A stretch of DNA of 64,000 bases from Lycorma delicatula (taxonomy: Eukaryota; Arthropoda; Insecta; Hemiptera; Fulgoridae), in NCBI RefSeq assembly GCF_047948215.1, contig NC_134465.1:45432446-45496445 (forward strand), written 5' to 3'. The notes beneath the pieces are model-generated. The model saw nothing but the letters and a program-made list of their open reading frames with translations. It had not been told where the DNA came from and did no database searches. The position numbers were made by a program, and so were the translations under genes. Positions 1 to 11,248 of the stretch are shown here, one piece after another (position 1 is the stretch's first letter; each line of letters opens with the position of its first letter).

Positions 1-175
1 ACACTCCTGGTAACGTAAGGATTCCAACCCGGGGTTATATTTCTAAATCGGTTCAGCCGTTGAGTTGCTACTGTGGAACAAACATATATACTTACACCCT
101 AAATACATAATACTCCTTTTTGGGCAGTCGTGTAAAAATTGTCATGCGTATCCCATTACACTGTAGTATTCAAAT
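1..175. repeat. Fragment of an unclassified dispersed repeat
   Basis: The stretch around 47-80 (GGTTCAGCCGTTGAG followed by GTGGAACAAACATATA) has the look of the terminal region of insect non-autonomous repeats that carry such a phrase. No coding sequence is visible and no second copy was found in this window, so the assignment rests on general resemblance. Confidence 0.3.
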
Positions 176-228
176 AATTTAAGCATGGAAATTAAAAAAA
201 AAAATTGAGAATAATAAGGTAAAAAGGA

Positions 229-1023
229 ATTATTATTATTATACAGTTGTTTCAATCTTTTACAAAACGTAGCCTTTTTAAGTCTAGTTCGACAGGTAAG
301 CTTTCAACAGTTCTCACCATGCTTGTCTGTCCTGGGCCGTCCTCTGCCAGTTGGTTTCAGCCACCCTTCTAATGCCTCTGTCCCATCGGTCTGGTGGCCT
401 GCCTCTTTGCCTTTGTCGCTCTCTTGGACTTCACTCAAGGACCGCCTTTGTCCACCTTCCATCACATCTTCTCGCGATGTGCCCTGCCCATCGCCATTTC
501 AGAGTTTTCACTGTTTCCATTACGGCATGCACTCTCGTTATGGCTCTTATGTCTTCCGCTATTTTCCGGTCTCTCCTTGTATAGCCTAGCATTGACCTTT
601 CCGTGCCTTTTTGTCTGATGCTTTCCTTTCACGAACTCATTTAAAGTCCAGGTCTCGCATCCGTAGATGAGTACTGGAAAAACACACTGATCAAACACGG
701 TCTTTTTCAAGACCACTGGCACGTTAGATTTGAACACCGGTGAATGTCTTCCAAATGATTTCCAGCCCATCCTGATTCTCCGGAAAATTTCAGGTCTGAT
801 TTCCCCTCTGGTGTTTATTAGTTCCCCCAGGTAGACGTATTCTTCAACATTCTCTAAGATGTTGTCGTCAACTACTATTCTCCATCTGTTGTACATTACT
901 ATTATTTTGGTCAAATCCATTTTCAGACCCACTTCTCCACATTTTTCTGCAAGATACACGATAAGCGATTGCAGTTCATCAACATCCTTAATCAAAAGTA
1001 CAATATCATCTGCAAACCGCAAG
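229..1023 (-). pseudogene. LINE-D: 3' fragment of an RTE-like reverse transcriptase
   Basis: On the minus strand the frame from 1022 reads the RT catalytic motif FADDIVLL, then the thumb-like segment ending in YGCETWTL, characteristic of insect endonuclease-reverse transcriptase ORFs. Further conserved C-terminal phrases (RWAGHIARM-like, then a RGRPPDRW-like stretch) follow in another frame near 330-480, so at least one frameshift is present. The copy is 5'-truncated just before the FADD box. It ends in a TAA-type tail (229-243 read from the plus strand as ATT repeats). It is a dead insertion; no endonuclease domain is present. Confidence 0.8.
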
Positions 1024-2119
1024 TTTTTCAGTAAAAAAGAATAAATATGTTTATTTCCGCATTCTAAAAAACCTTAGCTCTTGTTTGTTAGTAGTCTCTT
1101 TGCGTCATTTCTCTGCATTTGTTTTTTTCATTTTTTATTAAATTTTCATCTTTGCAAGACGATTTCTCGTCTTGATGAAAAATTCGGGTTTATTTTCTGA
1201 TAGGTAGCGTTTTGTAAGCGTATCCATATTTGAAATAAAGCTAAAAAATAGAAATTATAAATTAAAGAAAAAATATTACTTGTTTCAAAATTTAGGAAAT
1301 AATACTTTTTTAATTATTTTTCAAACTTCGACTTTTAAAAAGACGGGAACAAATTCTAAATAGATTACTTAACGTACATAATTTTATGCGAAACATGGAA
1401 AATCAAAATTTAAATTGTAATTGTAAAAAAAAATACTAACAAGTTTTCATTTTTCTATTTGATTTGTCATTGTCAGTTTTATTATTTATTATTATTACTT
1501 GAGTTATTTCATTGAGGTTGTATAATCATTGGGAGGTATAACTCACGTTAGGTCATATAAAACGGCAAGAATATGGCTTCTAACATAATACATTAATTAC
1601 ATTTATTTGTTCGTAACATTTTGCTTTTTTTTTTATACAAAAATGTATAACATTGTCAAATTCAAGTTAAAATTAAAATATAATAAAAAATAAAATATAT
1701 ATGAATACAAAAAAATATATAATACAAACTTATTACAAAACTAAAACGAGAAATGAAGAGAAAAATATAAATATACTCTATTGTTTATTTATTTACTGTG
1801 ATTAATCTGGTATAGTAGAAAGCGTGATTATTCTGCATTGCATCCAATTATAAGTAGAAACATGACAAAATATAATATTTGAAATGACAGTTTATTTATT
1901 TCTACAGGGATAGAATTAATATTTACAGATTTCATTTCCATTCTAAGTTTTTTTCTCCTACATAATTATTAATTTCGAATGATCCAACAAATCATTATTT
2001 TGTATAATAATAATAATAATAATAATAAAATACTTATTACTAAAAATTATAATTTTTAAAAATTATGAAAATGTAAATAATACAGATTTTGGAATATTCA
2101 TTATATATTTTAACTGTAA
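1024..2119. other. AT-rich spacer, nothing recognised
   Basis: No open frame with recognisable similarity. A (TAA)n tract lies at about 2007-2029. A short hairpin with arms CAAGACGA / TCGTCTTG sits near 1155-1180. Probably intronic or 3' to the TRPC exons if that gene extends leftward. Confidence 0.4.
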
Positions 2120-2551
2120 TCTATAAATATAAAAATGAATGTTTGTCTGTCTGTATGTCTCTTATGCTTTCCTAAACGGTTCATCCGATAGCGATTAAAC
2201 TTTGGGGAATGGTTGGACGCATGCCAGGGAAGGTTCCTACATTAGTTTGGACCCGCTAGATGGCGCTGGCGTCAGATATTTCGAAAAATTGTATTTATGG
2301 TCCGATTTGTCTAATATTCAGAATACGTGTTACTTAATGGAAAGAATCTGCAAAAAATGAACTCGCTAGATGGCGCTGGGGTTGAGATATTTAGAAAAAA
2401 TTATATTTATGGACCGATTTGGTTCATATTCAGAATATGAATATTAGTTACGTGAAAAGAAATATTTTTGCAAAATTTATATCCGCTAGGTGGGGCCGGT
2501 GTCGAGATATTTACGAAACAAACAAATAAATATACTAACAGACTTTTTTAT

Positions 2552-2583
<32 letters not shown>

Positions 2584-2668
2584 GTGTCCGCTAAAGACCA
2601 AAAAACTAATGGACCTATTTAGCGCCGGCAAAAGGGAAAAAGGGGAAAATGGAAAACCTATTTCTATT
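2120..2668 (+). mobile_element. Helitron-A, 3'-truncated copy
   Basis: Starts with A|TC at 2119-2121, then AAAATGAATGTTTGTCTGTC, shared with the copies at 31018 and 39228(-). The body repeats the phrases GACCCGCTAGATGGCGCTGG and TATTCAGAATACGTG, and continues with ACCAAAAAACTAATGGACC, also seen in the 39-kb copy. It lacks the 3' hairpin and CTAG terminus and stops where the mariner M1 end fragment begins. Confidence 0.7.
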
Positions 2669-2730
2669 TTTTCCTATTTCTATTGCAATAAAATATAACT
2701 ACATTGTGGATAATAATTTACTTACTCTCG
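2669..2730. mobile_element. Mariner M1 terminal fragment
   Basis: Matches the 3' end of the M1 copy at 25869-26616 (TTGCAATAAAATATAACTAC, then TGGATAATAATTTACTTACT) and ends CTCG|TA, the M1 terminus followed by a TA dinucleotide. Only the terminal inverted repeat and roughly 40 bp of subterminal sequence remain. Confidence 0.65.
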
Positions 2731-3112
2731 TAGAACGTTTGTGATGCTCTGTTAAATGTTAAAAAGAATTATAGTGGCACCATACTGAATCGTATCTAGC
2801 TAAGTTCATGTTACATGTTAAACATTTAAGGATAATATATTCGAAAACATCATACAGTTCAGTAGCGAATTTTACCTCCCAGCCCCTAATAACATAGAAA
2901 ATATTTATGCAATTTTTTTTTTAATAAAATTTTTTAGTTTTTTGTAACGTTATCGATTCAACAGTGAGGATCTAGATAATCGACTTGATGCCTCAGAGAC
3001 CCCCCCCCCCCCAAACTGTTTGCATTGTCTGATGAACTGCAATTATTATTCTTCCCCAGTAATTATAATTAATTTTCAGATAAAAAAATAACCAATTTTC
3101 CGGATATATATA
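2731..3112. other. Spacer with a poly-C run
   Basis: AT-rich, no gene seen. A run of about 14 C residues lies at 3000-3013. Confidence 0.4.
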
Positions 3113-4155
3113 TTTTTTTTTGTCTTCAGTCATTTGACTGGTTTGATGCAGCTCTCCAAGATTCCCTATCTAGTTCTAGTCGTTTCATTTCAGTATACCC
3201 TCTACATATTACATCCCTAACAATTTATTTTACATATTCCAAACGTGGCCTGCCTACACAATTTTTTCCTTCTACCTGTCCTTCCAATATCAAAGCGACT
3301 ATTCCAGGATGCCTTACTATGTGGCCTATAAGTCTGTCTCTTCTTTTAACTATATTTTTCCAAATGCTTCTTTCTTCATCTATCTGCCGCAACACCTCTT
3401 CATTTGTCACTTTATCCACCCATCTGATTTTTAACATTCTCCTATAGCACCGCATATCAAAAGCTTCTAATCTTTTCTTCTCAGATTGTCCAAGTTTCAC
3501 TTCCATATAAAGCGACGCTCCAAACATACACATTCAAAAATATTTTCCTGACATTTAAGTTAATTTTTGATGTAAACAAATTATATTTCTTACTGAAGGC
3601 TCGTTTAGCTTGTGCTATTCGGCATTTTATATCGCTCCTGCTTCGTCCATCTTTAGTAATTCTACTTCCCAAATAACAAAATTCTTCTACCTCCATAATC
3701 TTTTCTCCTCCTATTTTCACATTCAGTGGTCCATCTTTGTTATTTCTACTACATTTCATTACTTTTGTTTTCTTCTTGTTTATTTTCATGCGATAGTTCT
3801 TGCGTAGGACTTCATCTATGCCGTTCATTGTTTCTTCTAAATCCTTTTTACTCTCGGCTAGAATGACTATATCATCAGCAAATCGTAGCATCTTTATCTT
3901 TTCACCTTGTACTGTTACTCCGAATCTAAATTGTTCTTTAACATCATTAACTGCTAGTCCATGTAAAGATTAACAAGAAACGGAGATAGGGAACATCCTT
4001 GTCGGGCTCCCTTTCTTATACGGCTTCTTTCTTATGTTCTTCAATTGTTACTGTTGCTGTTTGGTTCCTGTTCAGTTAGCAATTGTTCTTCTATCTCTGT
4101 ATTTGAACCTAATTTTTTTAAAATGCTGAACATTTTATTCCAGTCTACGTTATCT
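3113..4155 (-). pseudogene. LINE-A copy 1: RTE-like RT, 5'-truncated
   Basis: Read on the minus strand from 4155: NVDWNKMFSILKK, a degraded region, then MLRFADDIVILAESKKDLEE (start 3891), KINKKKTKVMKCSRNN, YGSETWTI, then in an overlapping frame (3225-3533) RRMLKIRWVDKVTNEEVL and RLIGHIVRHPGI. Frame changes near 3500 and 4000 mark it as dead. The 3' end carries the family tail (GATGCAGCTCTCC in plus orientation near 3146) and a poly(A), seen as T9 at 3113-3121. It faces LINE-A copy 2 head to head; both contain the FADD region, so they form inverted arms. Confidence 0.85.
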
Positions 4156-5120
4156 GAATTTAAGAGAGCATTAAAAGATTTAAATGGCAGAAAGGCTCCT
4201 GGAATAGACGGAATACCTGTAGAATTACTGCGCAATGCAGGTGAGGAAGCGATTGATAGATTATACAAACTGGTGTGTAATATTTATGAAAAAGGGGAAT
4301 TTCCGTCAGACCAAAAAAAGTGTTATAGTCATGATACCAAAGAAAGCAGGGGCAGATAAATGTGAAGAATACAGAACAATTAGTTTAACTAGTCACGCAT
4401 CAAATATCTTAACTAGAATTCTATACAGAAGAATTGAGAGGAAAATGGAAGAAGTGTTAGGAGAAGACCAATTTGGTTTCGGGAAAAGTATTGGGACAAG
4501 GGAAGCAATTTTAGGCCTCAAATTAATAGTAGAAGGAAGATTAAAGAAAAACAAACCAACATACTTGGCGTTTATAGACCTAGAAAAGGCATACGATAAC
4601 GTAGACTGGAATAAAATGTTCAGCATTTTAAAAAAAATAGGGTTCAAATACAGAGATAGAAGAACAATTGCTAACATGTACAGGAACCAAACAGCAACAG
4701 TAACAATTGAAGAACATAAGAAAGAAGCCGTAATAAGAAAAGGAGTCCGACAAGGATGTTCCCTATCTCCGTTACTTTTTAATCTTTACATGGAACTAGC
4801 AGTTAATGATGTTAAAGAACAATTTATATTCGGAGTAACAGTACAAGGTGAAAAGATAAAGATGCTACGATTTGCTGATGATATAGTAATTCTAGCCTAG
4901 AGTAAAAAGGATTTAGAAGAAACAATGAACGGCATAGATGAAGTCCTACGCAAGAACTATCGCATGAAAATAAACAAGAAGAAAACAAAAGTAATGAAAT
5001 GTAGTAGAAATAACAAAGATGGACCACTGAATGTGAAAATAGGAGGAGAAAAGATTAATGTTAAAAATCAAGTGGGTGGATAAAGTGGCAAATGAAGAGG
5101 TGTTGCAGTAAATAGATAAC
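4150..5120 (+). pseudogene. LINE-A copy 2: RT domain with nonsense codon and deletion
   Basis: Begins within the RT fingers (ALKDLNGRKAPGIDGIPVEL, about 4150-4225), shifts frame near 4315, then is open through 4900: LEDQFGF-like box, AFIDLEKAYDNVDW (RT motif A), GVRQGCSLSPLLFN (motif B) and FADDIVIL (motif C). A TAG replaces the GAG seen in copies 1 and 3 just after FADDIVILA (4898-4900). After KIGGEKI the frame jumps to LKIRWVDKV, so about 360 bp of thumb coding sequence is deleted near 5055. The 3' tail and poly(A) are absent. Target nicking domain is absent. Confidence 0.85.
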
Positions 5121-6591
5121 AAATGAAGACATTATGTTTATTATTTTTTCCTGATTAAATTATCCGTCAATTTATAAATTTCATATAATATTCTGTAAAC
5201 ATTAGTAATATTAATATCATTTGCATTGAGAAATTGAAATATAATTTCGAATTTTAAATTGTTTTTTTCTTTTACTTTCCTGGCATTATAGTTAGAGGTA
5301 TGCTACAACAAGGAAAGTATGGGTTGGATTCAGTCAAAAAAATGGGGTATGGGGTTTTTTTAAAGATTTTTTGACGTTTCATTACCCAGGGACCCCAAAA
5401 ATAAAAACAAGGATGGAGGGTATTGTACGCATGTATGTACGTGCGTTGACGTATTTGAAACATAATATCTTTTGAATGCATAAAATGATTTTGATGAAAT
5501 TTTGTAGAGAGACTCATGTATTCGTCATATATATATATATATATATATATACTCATTGTATATCAGCAATTCGTTGATAAAATTTTGGAGTCAATATTTC
5601 CAGTCGATGGGGAAGGTTTCGGAAGGAAAATTTTCTCAACAATTTCCAACTATAACCCTACTTTATATTAAGTTCAGTACATTCGTGCACGGGCTGAATG
5701 TACTGAGCATTTTTATAAATATGTTGTCCCCAAATTACCCCTTCCTCAAATATCGAAAAAAGCTACCATTTTATTTATTCAGTATATTTAACAAAAATTT
5801 GTTTAATGTCTTCCTAGGCATAATAGTAGTGCAAGCAACCCCTACCAAAAAAATAAAAATATTTTGTTTGCAATCTTGGATGTGGGGTAGAATCAAAGTT
5901 TAAGAAATCAATATTTTGATTTTTCAAGACTTTTTGAGTTTATTTAAGCTTTTAATAATATTAAAAGTTTAAATAATAAACTTTTAGTAATAATATTATA
6001 ATAAAATTTCATCATAAGTTACCCTCCCTCCAAACCACCCCCACCCCGACAACACAAAAAAGAGATTTTAGGTAATTTGTTATTGGTTTTATATTTTTAA
6101 GTGAGATATTTTTTTAATTGTTTCACAACGGAGTAAATAAAGAAAAATCCAAAACTTTTCTTAAATTTGATTTTGTTGGTAGGGGAGCAAAAAAATAAAA
6201 TACCCTTTCTTGAACCTCTGAAAACGTTTTTTTTTGTTATTTAAACATATAAGGATAATTTTGCGATAAAATTTCATCATAAATTACCACCACTCTAAAA
6301 AATAAATTTTTGGTAACTTTTTTCATATTATTTTTTCACTATTTAAGAATAAACAATCGATTCCAGGAAAGTAATAAAACTTTTTTATCAGATTTTTTAC
6401 ACAATCTAGTATTTATTTATAAGCTGTAACATGAACACCCCAAACAACAGTAAACTTATCGAATGGATTACTACAGTTGATCGTGCGAGATTGAATTTAC
6501 TGTTGCAAATAATACATTTAAATATACATTTAAAATTTAGATCTTAATAGACATTTAAATTTAAAAAGAAAATAGTAATATCATTCATTAC
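5121..6591. other. AT-rich intronic or 3' spacer
   Basis: No convincing coding sequence. A GC-less-poor stretch at 5275-6060 may be an old unclassified repeat, but no other copy was found in this window. A (TA)n tract lies at 5527-5551. I searched the minus strand for the next TRPC exon (DALLHAI-type start) and did not find it. Confidence 0.4.
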
Positions 6592-6736
6592 CTTAACTTT
6601 TATTCCTTGTTCCAGTAATATTCTAATTAATTCAATATTTTCATTTTCAATCGCTGCAATTAAAGCTGATCTATTCAGTGGATCTACACAATTGATATTC
6701 AGAATTTCTGGACTTTCTTTGTATTCATCTAATATT
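6592..6736 (-). CDS. trp: TRPC-type channel, internal exon (ankyrin region)
   Basis: Seen: on the minus strand an acceptor (pyrimidine-rich, TTTTTTTAG) precedes a 145-nt exon ending AAG|GTAATG. It reads [20 protein letters not shown] followed by [20 protein letters not shown] and LEQGIKVK. Known: NINC.DP.NRSAL..AIENEN is the signature of the first ankyrin repeats in insect TRP/TRPC channels, light- and receptor-activated cation channels of the plasma membrane. The exon joins the start exon at 10703-10857 in phase 2 (AG + A = Arg) with no frame loss: 2 + 145 nt = 49 codons. Exon end is phase 0. The match is closest to TRP rather than TRPL or TRP-gamma by eye; the paralogue call is inference. 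The remaining ankyrins, six transmembrane helices and the pore are not in the window. Confidence 0.88.
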
Positions 6737-6865
6737 CTAAAAAAAGATATAAATTAAATTCATTATTTATTTATATATATTTTATTAGTAATAATTTTAG
6801 CCCTCTTGCTGGGCGTGTGTCGGGGTACAGAGCTTCTATGTCCCTCACCACTCTTTCTCACTGTA

Positions 6866-7555
<690 letters not shown>

Positions 7556-7832
7556 CCCACCGGGTTGGTCTAATGGTAAAGTCATCGTCATAAATCAGCG
7601 AATTTCGAAGTCGAGAGTTCTCAGGTTCAAATCCTAACAAAGGTTGTCGGTTTTATTCGGATTTGATACTAGATCGTGGATACCGGTGTTCTTTGGTGGT
7701 CGGGTTTCAATTAATCACACTTCTCAGGAATGGTTGGCCTGAATATGTTCAAGACTACACTATTACACCGGTACAGTTACAATTCACTGATAAGTCGCTG
7801 TAATTGTTGATGCGACTATAAATAAAAAAAAG
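7556..7832 (+). mobile_element. tRNA-derived SINE, copy 1
   Basis: CCCACCGGGTTGGTCTAATG is an RNA polymerase III box A (GGTTGGTCTAATGG) and GGTTCAAATCC at about 7624 is box B. The body carries GATACCGGTGTTCTTTGGTG and a pyrimidine-poor 3' part. Copies occur at 18328, 28044, 34197, 54373 and, 5'-truncated, at 32236(-) and 44082(-). The last ~50 bp differ from the other copies and end in an A-rich tail. No protein is encoded. Confidence 0.85.
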
Positions 7833-8149
7833 CAAACAAAATTTGTTATGAATAACTTTTTTTTTATTTCTATTTTTAAGCAAAATGTTTATTTTTTGTA
7901 GTAAATAACTGTACATTTAAATTCTATACAGTATTAGTTTAAAATTTGAAACGTAAGTGAAAATTTGAGTCAGACGAAGTGGTGAATTTATGTATATTTT
8001 ACTGTATTTAATATATCTTTCCACTTTCGACTTGGATTGTTTAAAACGAATTGTATAATTATTTTTATAAAAATATATTTTTTGTTTTTATAATTTATAT
8101 TATTTTTATTTTAAAGACATACGTCTATATTTTCTTTTTTTATTCCGAT

Positions 8150-8275
8150 CCGATCTCCGAAGTGGAGTGGTAGCGTCTCTACCATTCAAACGTAGGTTCC
8201 GGATTCGAGTCTCGGTCAGGAAAGGCATTTTTTCACACGCTACAAAACTTCATTATCATATTTAAGCAGCTGTTG
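8150..8275 (+). repeat. Second tRNA-related SINE or tRNA pseudogene
   Basis: GAGTGGTAGCGTCTCTACC resembles box A and D-arm, and GGTTCCGGATTCGAGTCTC resembles box B and T-arm, spaced as in a tRNA. Acceptor stems do not pair, so it is not a functional tRNA. The downstream TTTTTTCACACGCTACAAAA has a decayed relative near 19340-19375, which argues for a SINE family. Confidence 0.5.
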
Positions 8276-8504
8276 TTTTTGAATAAATAAATAATTATTA
8301 ATTTATGATTAAATAATAATTATTATTTACAAACTATAAATTAAACAAATATAATAACAATGATAAATTAATTAACAAAAATGATTTAACGTTGATAAAT
8401 AATTAATTTCATTAATTATTTAGAGTAGCTCTTTTTTTTTAAATAATTTAATTTTATTCAAATAATCGATGAATGAGGCGGTTACATGATGAAAATCCAT
8501 CATA

Positions 8505-8830
8505 ACAAAAAGAAAATATTTGATTTTATTTTCACAAAATTTATTAAAAAATCACGACAGCTGTTTCAGCACACAGTATTTTCCTCAGATATTACAAACA
8601 GAAAACTAAAGCTACAAAAGTACATTAAAAAAAAAAAGAATACAATAAAATATTATTATTGTTATTTACTTTCGGTTTTTGTATTAACCTTTTCTTTCTA
8701 ATGTACATTTAGTTTTATTTTTCAGTTCATAACAACTGAGGAAGGTTTCGAAACAGCTGTCGTGATTTTTTTAACAAATTTTTGTGAAAATCAAATAACA
8801 TATTTTGTTTTCTTTCTTTTTTTCTGTTAT
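8505..8830. repeat. Foldback element with ~90-bp inverted arms
   Basis: The left arm (about 8511-8590: TTTCACAAAATTTATTAAAA then ATCACGACAGCTGTTTC) is repeated inverted at about 8735-8825 (GAAACAGCTGTCGTGATTTT then TTTGTGAAAATCAAATAA). The ~140-bp loop is AT-rich and non-coding. Consistent with a MITE or old palindromic transposon; no superfamily assigned. Confidence 0.7.
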
Positions 8831-8989
8831 TCAAATAATATTGAATAATACTGGGAAAAAACGATTTTTTTTTTGTAATAACTTTATTGGTTTTTATATA
8901 TAATATTATTATCATCAAATATTAAAAAAATAATAATACTTTTTAATCAAAATATTAAAAAGTAGGAGCCAAAGGAAAATTCATTCCCG

Positions 8990-9595
8990 TAACCATCCTT
9001 GAGTTTGCAGATTGATTTAGTAATTTTGGCTAAAAATGAAGAAGAAGCAAGAATAAAAATATCAATAATAAAAAAAAATGTGCCAATAAAATAGGTTTAA
9101 AAATATCCTTTGAAAAGACAGAATGGATTTCTAACAGTAAAAGTAGAATAATCACAAATTTAAAAAAATAAAATTATTAAAAGAACAAATAAATTTAAAG
9201 GTCTGGGAGATGTGATAACACCAGATATTTTGAAAAAAGAAGTATTAAAACTAGATTAAGAAAAATTAAATTGGCTTTTCATTTAACAAAAAACTTATTT
9301 AACAAAAAATCCCTTTCGAAAAATTCGAAAATTAGACATTGCAGAAAAGTTATTTAACCAGAAACCCTCCTATACGGTACAGAATTTTTGCAAATTTTTT
9401 CAAAAATTAACATAATTAAAATGGAAAAGAAAATATTAAGAAAAAGTCACGGCTCTAAAATCGACAATGGAGCATTCAGGCTTAAAAACTCAGAAGAAAT
9501 TTATAGAAATTTAGAAATAATAGAAACTATAATAAGAAAAACAAGACGTAAATCTTATGGACATCTGTACAGAATGGATGAAAAATCTTAAAAAG
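8990..9595 (+). pseudogene. Decayed LINE-B-like RT, interrupted by LINE-A
   Basis: Reads, with frameshifts and stops, LVILAKNEEEARIKI, then GLKISFEKTEW (compare FHISFEKTEL in LINE-B at 50-51 kb), and near 9535-9590 KTRRKSYGHLYRMDEKS. This order matches LINE-B. The sequence is split at about 9595 by LINE-A copy 3 and resumes at 10388. Confidence 0.65.
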
Positions 9596-10387
9596 ATAAA
9601 GATAAAGATGCTACGATTTGCTGATGATATAGTAATTCTAGCCGAGAGTAAAAAAGATTTAGAAGAAACAACGAACGGCATGGATGAAGTCCTACGCAAG
9701 AACTTTCGCATGAAAATAAACAAGAACAAAACGAAAGTAATGAAATGTAGTAGAAATAATGTATATGAATATAAAAATAGGAAGGGAAAAGATTATGGAG
9801 GTAGAAGAATTTTGTTATTTGGGAAGTAGAATTTTTAAAGATAGACGAAGCAGGACCGATATACAATGAGGAATAGCACAAATAAAAGAAGCTTTTAATC
9901 AGAAATATAATTTGCTTACATCAAAAATTAATTTAAACGTCAGGAAAACATTTTTTTAAATATATGTTTGAAGTGTAACTTTATATGGAAGTGAAACTTG
10001 GACGATCGGAGTATCTGAGAAGAAAAGATTAGATGCTTTTGAAATGTGGTGCTATAGGAAGATATTAAAAATCATATGGGTGGATAAAGTGGCAAATGAA
10101 GAGGTGTTGCGGCAAATCGATGAAGAAAGAAGTATTTGGAAAAATATATAGTTAAAAGAAGAGACAGACTTCTAGGACACATATTAAGGCATCCTGGAAT
10201 AGACGCTTTATTATTAGAGGGTCAGGTAGATAGGAAAAATCGTGCAGGCCGGTAGCGTTTGGAATATGTAAAATAAATTGTTAGGGATGTAGGATGTAGA
10301 GGGTATGTCGAAATGAAAAGACTGGCACTGGAAGGGAATCTTGGAGAGCTGCATCAAACCAGTCAAATGACTGAAGATAGATAAAAA
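9596..10387 (+). pseudogene. LINE-A copy 3, 5'-truncated
   Basis: Starts at KIKMLRFADDIVILAESKKD and runs through VLRKNFRMKINKNKTKVMKC, a deletion and frameshift near 9755-9770, KYNLLTSKINLNVRK, a stop-bearing RWC-YRKILKI region and the family 3' tail TCTTGGAGAGCTGCATC...CAAATGACTGAAGA. Relative to copies 1 and 2, an in-frame segment after CSRNN is lost. AAAAATCTTAAAAAG at the 5' junction and AAAAAAATTAAAAATCGC after the tail may be a degraded target-site duplication. Confidence 0.8.
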
Positions 10388-10650
10388 AATTAAAAATCGC
10401 ATTGTTTAAAGAAGTTGATAAGGGATTTAAAAATATTATAGATTTCAGAAGAAATAGTTGAAAATGGAAACTCATTTAAAAAGTAATAGTCTAAATTTCA
10501 AAAAAAGCCGAAAAGTAAAAATGGTGTAAAGAAAGAAGAGAAAAGCTGAAGGAAAAATGAAACAATTTTGGAAAAGAGAAAAAAGTCTAAAGCTTTACAA
10601 CGTGATTCTTAGATGGTCCAATCGAAAAAAAAAAGTAATAATAATGATAC
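10388..10650 (+). pseudogene. Resumed 3' part of the decayed LINE-B-like element
   Basis: Lysine-rich decayed coding sequence ending near GATTCTTAGATGGTCCAATC, comparable with the LINE-B end (LKRSN stop, then TGGTCCCATGTTGGCC), followed by an A-rich, TAATAATAATG tail. It is interpreted as the continuation of the element broken by LINE-A copy 3. Confidence 0.45.
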
Positions 10651-10702
10651 TATAATGTAATATATATTTCGTATAAAAAAAAGTGTTGTATACATACATT
10701 AC

Positions 10703-10857
10703 CTTTTAACAGAAGCACAATCTCCCCTCTCGGCTAATAAAAGGAATCTCTTTTCAATATGCGTTAATGTTGTTTCTGGCTCTTGTAAATTTTCAACGGA
10801 ATTTCTCATATTTTCTTTACTACCAATCAATTCTTCTTTTGATTCCGTTTGCCTCAT
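10703..10857 (-). CDS. trp: TRPC-type channel, start exon
   Basis: Seen: the minus strand reads TAA ACA AAA ATG, so an in-frame stop sits just upstream of this ATG and fixes the start. The 155-nt exon encodes 51 codons plus two bases: MRQTESKEELIGSKENM, then EKRFLLLAERGDCASVK, and ends AAAG|GTAATG, a consensus donor. Known: the EK.FLL..ERGD...VK phrase immediately precedes the NINC.DP ankyrin signature in insect TRP channels. It splices in frame to 6592-6736 across about 4 kb. Protein role: plasma-membrane cation channel; this part is the cytosolic N-terminus. Whether the ~160-nt AT-rich leader up to 11000 is 5'UTR or intron cannot be told. Paralogue identity (TRP versus TRP-gamma) is inferred by eye. 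Confidence 0.88.
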
Positions 10858-11248
10858 TTTTGTTTATTTCTTTATTAATCCTATTTACTCTTGTATCTAT
10901 TTATTTATTTATATGTAATACATTAAAGTATGTATTATTTAATTTTGCTCTTCATGTATATATATATGTATAATTACTCTCTGAAAATAATTTTTTAATT
11001 TATTAGTTAAAAAAAATAAATAATAGTATTACAATTAAAAATAAATTTAGAATATACCACTGCTAAACCATTTCTTTGTATTGATAAGGAGGTACATTAA
11101 CATCAATTGATGGTGTTTCATTTATCTAGAGTTGTTGGGTAAAGTTAACTAAGAAAAAACACAGCTCGTATTTGCCAAAAGAAATTGGACTTTAATTAGA
11201 ATGAACAAATGAACTTATGTTAAATCATAACCTTAAAAATTAAAAAGA
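10858..11248. other. AT-rich region 5' of the TRPC start exon
   Basis: Would contain the 5'UTR or promoter-proximal intron of the minus-strand TRPC gene. No core promoter could be assigned. Confidence 0.35.

Noticed and set aside
8160..8225. Functional tRNA gene
   Set aside because: Box A and B are present, but acceptor and anticodon stems do not pair.
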